Source of the DNA: Ophiothrix spiculata
Lineage: Eukaryota > Echinodermata > Ophiuroidea > Amphilepidida > Ophiotrichidae
Strand: one strand, 5' to 3'
Length of the DNA: 25,286 bases
NCBI GenBank assembly: GCA_000969725.1
Contig: JXSR01S029080.1
Each line of letters starts with the position of its first letter. Position 1 is the first letter of the stretch. Below, in pieces: positions 19,081 to 25,286 of this stretch. A program made the position numbers and the translations under genes. The notes beneath the pieces are model-generated. The model ran no database searches. It was not told the origin of the DNA and saw only the letters and a list, made by a program, of their open reading frames with translations.

Positions 19081-20185
19081 CAATGCCCGGAATAAATGAA
19101 AGTGGTTGTGACCGCCTTCTTTTACAAAGACTTGATGAAGAACAAGCACGGCTCGAGGATGAGATATCTTTTAATGAAATTAACAAACACATATATTAAC
19201 CCTTTTTATACCCTCTAATCTGCAATTCTTAGTTATAAAATACAACAGGAAATAAACAAAATATTAGTTGCAATTAAAATGTTAAAAAGACATTTTTTAA
19301 AATAAAGATTGCTTTTATTTTCATCTTCAATGGGATATTCCAGAAATTAATGTCCCCCCTCCCCCTTTAGACTTAGGAAGACAAGCCCTTTTTGGTAATT
19401 TGGGAATTCTCAGGATTTAAATTACATATGATAAAAAATGGAAAAGCAAACGAAAAGAGTAAAATTAGGAAATCCCGTGCCTTGTACATGTTGTAGTTAA
19501 AAGGGGTGATTTTTATTTTGGGGATTCCCACAACATGAATTGGTTTTTTAAATGAAATGGGAATTTCCATGTCTTTTACACCCTTCCAGCTATAAAATGA
19601 TAACTCTTTGGGGAATTGCCACAGCATAGAGATGCAAAAATATGTTAATCCCGTGCCTTCTTTAGAGGAGATGCGTTAACTTATGCAATAGCCCAATAAT
19701 GGTTGTCACAAAATATTGTCAAATTCAACAGTGAACAAAATATCGCAGGGGCAATGCCAAAATGCCGTGAAGACAAGTTATTTCATATTCAATCCAGCAT
19801 TTCCATGGAAATAAATCGAAATAGCTTGAAGGTATAGAAATGTGGATTTGAAAGGAACGTGGAGTATATAAATTAGATGGGTTTGGGTTAAACATTTATT
19901 ATTTGAGAGGCTGTCAGTTTCCGATATTCCAGAGATTTTTATAGGGATCGGTATGGTGTGGTGGCCCCTTTTTTCAAACGCAAAACATTAAGACTCTTGT
20001 CAAAAGGACCAACGGGCTGTGGTAAGTATACCCCATTTTCAAAAAAGGGAATACTCATTTTACCGAACCATATTCCATACGTTCTTCTTCTTCTTCCAAT
20101 ATAGTGCGGACTAAAATACATGAGGATGAAACGCACTACGTTTTAATGACTCAGGAGAGTGTGTTGCACACAAATGTTCTTTTAT
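19081..20185. other. Block-B-specific insert of about 1.1 kb, origin unknown
   Basis: This sequence has no counterpart in block A. It begins exactly where the two blocks stop matching and ends at the ACACGGTTGCTCATAT motif. GATATTCCAGA-A/G-ATT appears near 19332 and 19923, and ATCCCGTGCCTT near 19470 and 19650, hinting at internal repetition. No transposase or other protein is recognised apart from the small open frame at its left edge. A transposed or captured fragment is the likely explanation. Confidence 0.5.
19083..19199 (+). CDS. Small coding-like open frame at the insert edge, unrecognised
   Basis: 38 codons, MPGINESGCDRLLL to EINKHIY, with a charged stretch (residues 15-30, LQRLDEEQARLEDEIS) that looks like a short amphipathic or coiled-coil helix. 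The ATG lies two bases after the point where blocks A and B diverge. The composition looks more protein-like than the surrounding AT-rich frames, yet the length is within chance. It could be a captured exon tail. No function is proposed. Confidence 0.2.
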   Translation: MPGINESGCDRLLLQRLDEEQARLEDEISFNEINKHIY

Positions 20186-20740
20186 ACACGGTTGCTCATA
20201 TCGTTGGAATAAAAATATTTTTACCACTTATTTATGTAAAGGTCAATTTATGATGAAAACATCTGGAAACTTATGTTGCTTTTGGTCCGATTTGATAGGT
20301 AATCTTGTTGGATGTGAATTGGAACTCCGAATGTGACCAATTTTCTCTTGTACTGTAAGGGGCAACAACAAAAAATTGGTCAAAAACGTGATTTTTAGGT
20401 CCAATTTGATTTAACACCGCCTTGTTCAAGGTCACTTCTCTACTCAAGTTGAGTGGCCATATGGAATGTTTATCTGTAGTAGAGTGATAAGCAGGGGATT
20501 AAATGTCTTTGTCACGCTTGACTGAGCCAAGAGAATGCTCTGAAACAAAGCACAAAATGATCCTTCAACGCCCCTCAATTTACAAAAATAGGGTTTTAGT
20601 GAACATGGAATGGTTTCCGGCGGCTTATGACATCTTAAAAGGTTTTCAAGATGTCACATACCGCCGGGGACCATTCCACGTTCACCACAACCCTATTTTT
20701 GTAAATTGAGGGGCGTTGAAGGATCATTTTGTGCTTTGCT
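20186..20740. mobile_element. Palindromic element and tail in inverted orientation, block B copy
   Basis: Here the tail (20202-20430, reverse complement of 5426-5650) comes first and the palindrome follows. The palindrome's right arm stops early at GTGCTTTG next to ATATGAGCAACCGTGT. The whole is bracketed by inverted copies of that 16-mer, at 20186-20201 (ACACGGTTGCTCATAT) and about 20742-20757. Relative to block A the segment is flipped. The frame at 20503-20709 merely reads through the palindrome. Confidence 0.7.
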
Positions 20741-22041
20741 ATATGAGCAACCGTGTAGATGAAATGATAAAATCAAACAAGATCGATGTTTAAAAAAGAT
20801 ACGTTGTGATTTGCTGTGTTATCTGCAGCTTTTGATAAAATTACACATTGGAATATGGAAACATTAATGTTTTGATGTTGATATACGTATTATGTACTTG
20901 ATCTGATCATGCACCGCTTATCTATTGTAAGTTATCAGAAGCGTCATGTACTTCTTGATATCTCTTTATATTGCTATTTCCTTGATTCTTCAATGTTTGT
21001 TGAGTGTCTCGGCAATGTTCTGTTATAAGTAAACGATTTTAAGGAAGAAACAATGTTCATTAAACCAAAGTCCCGCCTGAGTGCTTAATTTAGAATATAA
21101 GGAATCCCAGTAAGGCCTCGTCGAGACGCAAGTCCTAGAGGCTTTGAAAAGAAAACAGCTGAGATAGTAGAGCGAGAAAGAGTTCACCTAAATTAATTGT
21201 TTGATATCAGGTTATTGATCTATTTTACATAGACAGAGAAAACAAAATGGGCGATCTTTCATATTAAAAGGATAGAGGGTTTTCAACCAAGAAACTGAGT
21301 AATCTATTGGTACACAGAGGAACTATTCTATTACCGTATTCGGTGATTTTACTTTCGCAAAAGTATGGTGTTGTAACTGCTAATATATTTACTGAATTAA
21401 AATGTCGCTTGTATATACTTTATCTTAAATTAATTAAAGTTTATACCAAATCTAACTTATTCAAAACCCTGGGCTAATATTAAGGAAAAGTTGCCATCTC
21501 TGTTTTGTTAATGTTTAAAAATTCCTGTCATAAAATTGTTGTATGGGTAAACAGTGAGTTAGTAGGCAACTACAGATAGCAGCGTTTCATGATTATGGAA
21601 ATAAAATATAAAAAAATATCCGCTAACCAATTGATCATTGCTGCACTTTGTACACTTCATAAAGGTCGTACTTTTCATTGTTATGTCATGGGACATGGAC
21701 ACGCAAACATCAGAATGCCAATTGGAAAAACTTAAATATGGCAAGTGAATAACTTATTACTTTCTCTATAATTGTTGTTTTATAAGAAAATATTTTATTC
21801 CAAAAGCGTACAGTCGAAAAAGTTTATGTATGTGTTTTTTTTTTTTTTTTTTTTGGGGGGGGGTCTTTTTAGTAATGACACAAATGTTTCTACGTAAACG
21901 TATTATTTCTGCCATGATAGCTTTCTTAGAATGGCATGTATGCTCAATAGAATAAGTCTTTATTCGTTAAAATATTTTTTTTTTATTAAAAAAAACCTGT
22001 CGACTTTATGGCTCATTTACTACCACGGGAATACAGAAACG
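20741..22041. repeat. Segmental duplication block B, middle part
   Basis: Collinear with 5651-7007. Small differences include a shorter T/G tract and a missing 9-10-bp piece near 21110. It ends near CACGGGAATACAGAA, after which a different sequence replaces the 7007-7640 part of block A. No gene recognised. Confidence 0.82.
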
Positions 22042-22120
22042 CACAGCAGGCTGTATATATCAGTGTCCAGAGGAGCATTATTAGTATAATGAATTTTGAA
22101 TAACATACTTAATCCCATTA

Positions 22121-22551
22121 TTAACCCTTGTCTACCCAGGGGGGGGGGTTCCCCGCTGCATAAAAACGCAAAAGCAATCTCTTTTACATCCACCTAAGAT
22201 GTTGAGGGTTAGGGTAGGCCGTCAAAGTTGGGGTGTAGGGGGGTTGGTGAAGCCCAGGAAAATTTTAAGTCGCCATTTTGAAAAATATATGCATGCTATG
22301 AAGCTGAAACTTGCAGGGCATGTTAGAATTATCATTTCCCTTCTTTATTAGCAAAAAATTTGATTTTGGTGGCCATTTTTGCCAAAATCCCGTTATGACG
22401 TCATAATTACGTAACGCCTTGGCCGATTTTTGTGATCTTGGTATCATTGGATAATAGGGGAGGACCATACCTATCTATTAATAGCAAAACCCAAGTTCAT
22501 AGGAGATTCCGTTCCAAAAATTTAAGGGGGTTGCAAGATTTAAGGGGGTTG
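22121..22551. mobile_element. piggyBac-like non-autonomous element, block B
   Basis: The left end is TTAACCCTTGTCTACCCAG, followed by a G run and sequence matching 1-480 (shared GGTTAGGGTAGGCCGTCAAA, GCAGGGCATGTTAGAATTA). The right end lacks the terminal repeat seen at 497-515 and stops at a duplicated TTTAAGGGGGTTGC motif, so it looks truncated. No transposase. Roughly 75 bp at 22042-22120 before it match neither block A nor the element. Confidence 0.5.
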
Positions 22552-22694
22552 CTGATACCCCAACCACACTTTTCTCACTCTGACGTTACAAGATAAAAGG
22601 AAAAGAGAGATATAGAAAATATAACAGATTAAAGTTAAAATTCATGTTGTTTGAAGGTATTTCATACGGAGCCACAAAAAGAATTTTTTAACAG

Positions 22695-22809
22695 AGATTA
22701 AGGCAAAAGGGGTCTATCCTGAAAATCCTGACCATGCGTATTGTTGGTCAACTTTCTGTCTCATATTTACCATGTGTGTTTACTTCTTTGGAAGTCAAAT
22801 GTTCAAAAG
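22695..22809 (+). pseudogene. Exon-like segment encoding a possible membrane helix, unrecognised
   Basis: A 115-base open stretch is framed by TTTTTTAACAG before it and GTATTT after it, a textbook acceptor and donor. Its one open frame (from 22697) reads IKAKGVYPENPDHAYCWSTF, then a hydrophobic run CLIFTMCVYFFG, then SQMFK. The pattern of a polar stretch with PENP followed by a membrane helix loosely recalls the region ahead of the first helix in membrane fatty-acid desaturases. That likeness is weak. It lies in a sequence found only in block B. No partner exons were seen nearby, so a captured or orphan exon is suggested. Confidence 0.3.
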
Positions 22810-23581
22810 GTATTTAGCAGAATTACACTATTTTTTTTTTTGGAAGAACCTTTGTCAGCGATATTAAAGCAATATTGCAGACCGCAATTTATTTAACATC
22901 GCTTTATGACTAATCTTGTTTAGGCTGTAACATGGAAATCATTGAGCGTTTATTTTGCATGCAATAAAGTACAAGTTAACATTTCTCTTACAATAATCAT
23001 GATAATTGACAATATACCAGCACATAAAAAATGTCTAGAGAAAATATTTAGTGACTAAATTGTGCTGAAAACTGCTAAAACGTAGAAAAGGCAATTTCTA
23101 AAGAAAATGTCAGACTGGTTATTATTTGCATAATACCTTTTGCTTGAGTGGATAATTTCGTTAGAAAATAGGGTAGTTTAGTTAGACAAGCAATAATTAG
23201 TGTCAGTCAAACCAAAAATGTAATTTTGTCTATGTTTTAAGCAATGACTTGCCCCGGTGACTTGCTAAAGCTAGATTTTCTTCTTTTCTTTTCTTGTCTA
23301 GCTTTTGCTTTTTTTTTGTTAGCAATTGCTACTTTTTATGAATTCGGCGTATTACTTATAACTTTTAATAGCTTTTGATCAATGTTGTTAACTGTGGTAG
23401 AATTGTGTAAATCATCAATATGACTTGCAAGAAATGTTCGATTTGCTTTACTTAAGTTTTAATTCAAAACGTATTGTAGTTTTGTTGCAGTAGGCCATAC
23501 TACGTGATAACAATATAGTAGTTAGCGATATATATGCATACCTTTAATTACATACAGTGTTTGCCTTACAATATGTATTCA

Positions 23582-23594
23582 AGGTCAAAGATCA
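23582..23594 (+). promoter_or_regulatory. DR1-type nuclear receptor element upstream of NUDT19 copy 2
   Basis: AGGTCA-A-AGATCA, identical to the copy 1 site together with its neighbours (TTCAAGGTCAAAGATCAACA). It is 87 bp upstream of the ATG, with small indels nearby, so the site is kept while adjacent bases change. Confidence 0.5.
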
Positions 23595-23681
23595 ACAGTT
23601 GGATAAATACAAGTAGAGATAGAAGTGTGTCACTGAAACCAGTACCTGTCGAGCAGTGTAAAATCAGCTTTTTTTTTCAAA

Positions 23682-24395
23682 ATGGGCTCAAGTGGTAAAC
23701 CTTGGAAAGAGGCAGCAAGCGTTATACTATTGGCAAGTACTAAGGGACAACAAAGACCAATGCCACGTATCACAACAAATTGTACCAGTAAATCAGACTA
23801 TCGTGTCCTGTTATTAACCAGAAACCATGGAGGTAGCTTCGCAGGTGCACATGTATTTCCCGGAGGAACAATAGACAAAGCAGATTTCTCAACATCATGG
23901 CTGGAATTGTTTGCAGATGCAGGTTATGGCAGAAGCTTTGGTGCTCTTGCGGCCATCAAAGGACCTCGACCACCAATGCTTCTCGCTGATCATCGCTCGC
24001 TATTGCCAAACGACATTGCATTTCGTATCTGTGCTATTCGGGAAACATTCGAAGAATCAGGCGTTCTGCTACTCAAGAAAATAAACAAGAATTCCAGGCT
24101 ACATTCTGATGCAGGTGTAAATCGAGAAGAAGTTCCATTTGGTTCTATTTTTAGTGATCATATACCACAAAGTGAGCAAGAAACTTGGCGTCATCGTGTT
24201 CACGAAGATGCTTCTCAATTTGTCAATCTCTGTAAAGAGTTCCATTCTGTCCCTGATGTTTGGGCGTTAGCTGAGTGGTCAAATTGGCTTACTCCGATTG
24301 GACAACCAAGAAGATTTGACACCATGTTTTATACGTGCTGTCTTAGTAAAATTCCAAAAGTTGAGCACGACAAATCAGAAATGACCAAATCACAG
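23682..24395 (+). CDS. NUDT19: NUDT19 copy 2, exon 1
   Basis: 238 codons from MGSSGKPWKEAAS to MTKSQ, ending before GTATGG. An upstream in-frame extension that is possible in copy 1 is frame-broken here by the shorter T run, which fixes the start at this ATG in both copies. Confidence 0.92.
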
Positions 24396-24959
24396 GTATG
24401 GACTTTTTATGCTAAAATGATAGTAACCCATCATGACAACGTATCAAAGATGGCAGAAAACAAAGTAGGATAAATTACAAAATTTGTAATAATTGGGAAG
24501 CCCAACAGTTATCAATGCATTGCTGTAGCAAGTTTAAAGTTGATGTGTTTCCATACGGAATATATGTACATATTGGTCTACATACATGACATATGGTCAA
24601 AAAATCTTCAATTTTGGTCTATTTTGAAATATAGCTTGAAATGAACCCAATATATCAACTATAATAGTATTTACACTAGCTATAAGAGCTTATAAGAAAT
24701 TGTGGATGACAGTATGTATTACATGTTGTCTTTTCCTTGTTTTCGTTTTAGTGGGCACATCCTGAAGATGTTTTACACCTGTACTACAACAATCGCATCA
24801 AGTTCGCTGGTCCACAAGTGTACGAACTCTTACGCCTGGCTCAGTTTCCGTTGATCAATGATTTGCACGGATTTATCCAACGGCGAGCTTTCCTGGGATG
24901 CCAAAGAAACTATTCGAAAATTTACATTTTGAAAGACGGAGCTATAGCTACATATGCAG
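23682..24959 (+). CDS. NUDT19: NUDT19-like acyl-CoA/CoA diphosphatase, copy 2 (exons 1-2; exon 3 beyond window)
   Basis: Exons 23682-24395 and 24752-24959 have the same lengths, phases and splice sites as copy 1. The role is predicted as in copy 1: hydrolysis of CoA and acyl-CoA in peroxisomes. Catalytic RETFEESG and the FPGG turn are unchanged. About 17 of 238 exon 1 residues differ (clustered at 22-49, 104-107 and 144-149, outside the Nudix box), and about 5 of 69 in exon 2 (for example NCPR to NYSK). There is no stop or frameshift, so the copy looks functional. The third exon would lie past 25286, so the C-terminal targeting tripeptide cannot be seen. Confidence 0.92.
24396..24751 (+). other. 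Intron 1 of NUDT19 copy 2
   Basis: GT-AG intron of 356 bp. It carries the undisturbed insertion site (ACAGTATGTATTAC) that is filled by the TIR element in copy 1. Confidence 0.88.
24752..24959 (+). CDS. NUDT19: NUDT19 copy 2, exon 2
   Basis: 69 codons plus one base, WAHPEDVLHLYYNN to KDGAIATYAG, followed by GTTTGT. Same length and phase as copy 1 exon 2. Confidence 0.92.
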
Positions 24960-25062
24960 GTTTGTCATTGGAACAAAACTGAAAATTAGAAAACATTTTA
25001 AAACTCATTGTTAAATTCTTTACTTTCTACGACTTTTATTCTATGATTCTGCTCTCTATACC

Positions 25063-25220
25063 GTGGACCCGTGTAAACTTCAAGGTCGTGTAACTCAAAA
25101 TTGGGAAATAATTCGAACATAATTTTCAGACACTCATAAAAATATTTGTAATAGCTTGTGCGTAATGGTGCAAATTTCATTTCAAACAAATCGCCCAGAC
25201 ATTTACATTTTCGTAAAAGC
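25063..25220. mobile_element. Solo arm of the GTGGACC family in intron 2 of copy 2
   Basis: Counterpart of 10808-11005: GTGGACC, then AACTTCAAGGTCGTGTAACT and CATTTCAAACAAA. It is shorter by small deletions, one of which removes most of the AATAAAAGCGTTATT part. Shared position shows insertion before the gene duplication. Confidence 0.6.
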
Positions 25221-25286
25221 ATACAATGAATGGTAGTGATTTCTGAAATTTATTTATATCTATTTGTCTTTAGCGCAATTAATAAC

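Larger units (their letters stand above)
22552..23681 (+). promoter_or_regulatory. Upstream region of NUDT19 copy 2
   Basis: This matches 7641-8620 except for an interruption at about 22682-22925, where block A sequence is replaced by an exon-like insert. The last 110 bases before the ATG are almost the same as in copy 1, including the DR1 site and AATAC motif, so the core promoter was probably duplicated intact. Confidence 0.5.

Noticed and set aside
20503-20709. 68-codon frame in block B palindrome
   Set aside because: It is simply one strand of the palindrome read through; the block A copy does not keep it.
24998-25222. Minus-strand 74-codon frame near the right end
   Set aside because: It overlaps intron 2 of NUDT19 copy 2 and the element arm, with no recognisable protein features.

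Overview
The window looks like AT-rich nuclear DNA from an animal with small introns, most likely a marine invertebrate and possibly a non-vertebrate deuterostome. The species cannot be fixed from the sequence. The animal assignment rests on a spliced three-exon gene with GT-AG introns, an animal-type NUDT19 protein, and dense short inverted-repeat DNA elements. No bacterial gene structure, tRNA, rRNA or CRISPR array was seen, and no retrovirus-like or capsid-bearing element was recognised.

The only genes I can defend are two tandem, same-strand copies of a NUDT19-like gene (NUDIX hydrolase, predicted peroxisomal acyl-CoA/CoA diphosphatase). Copy 1 is complete: exons 8621-9334, 10468-10675 and 11125-11360, 385 codons, ending in a PTS1-like PKL. 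Copy 2 (exons 23682-24395 and 24752-24959) runs off the right edge before exon 3. Both keep an open frame, the same splice sites and the same catalytic residues. Both also carry an identical DR1-type nuclear-receptor half-site pair about 90 bp upstream of the ATG.

The genes sit inside a large tandem segmental duplication: block A (about 2821-11015) pairs with block B (about 17326-25286), in the same order. The copies differ by several clean insertions and by one segment that is inverted (palindromic element plus tail, 4999-5650 versus 20186-20740). Between the blocks lies a tandem array of about eight 345-413-bp units (12478-17050). It has been hit by at least four elements whose borders can be read from target-site duplications: a retroposon-like insert with a 13-bp duplication, two TA-flanked elements, and a hairpin element with a 9-bp duplication. 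When the inserts are subtracted, the unit spacing returns to one period.

Region by region: 1-515 piggyBac-like short element (partial); 535-2190 diverged third copy of a sequence also at 6000-7480 and 21090-22041; 2198-2805 foldback element; 2821-4998 block A left part; 4999-5650 palindrome and tail; 5651-7640 block A middle; 7641-8620 gene-upstream region; 8621-11360 NUDT19 copy 1; 11376-12457 long-TIR element abutting the gene; 12478-17050 tandem array; 17051-17325 spacer; 17326-20740 block B left part with its own insert; 20741-23681 block B middle; 23682 to end NUDT19 copy 2. The outermost interest is regulatory and structural (conserved DR1, flipped segment, palindromic satellite element, exon-like insert in block B) rather than a new multi-gene system.
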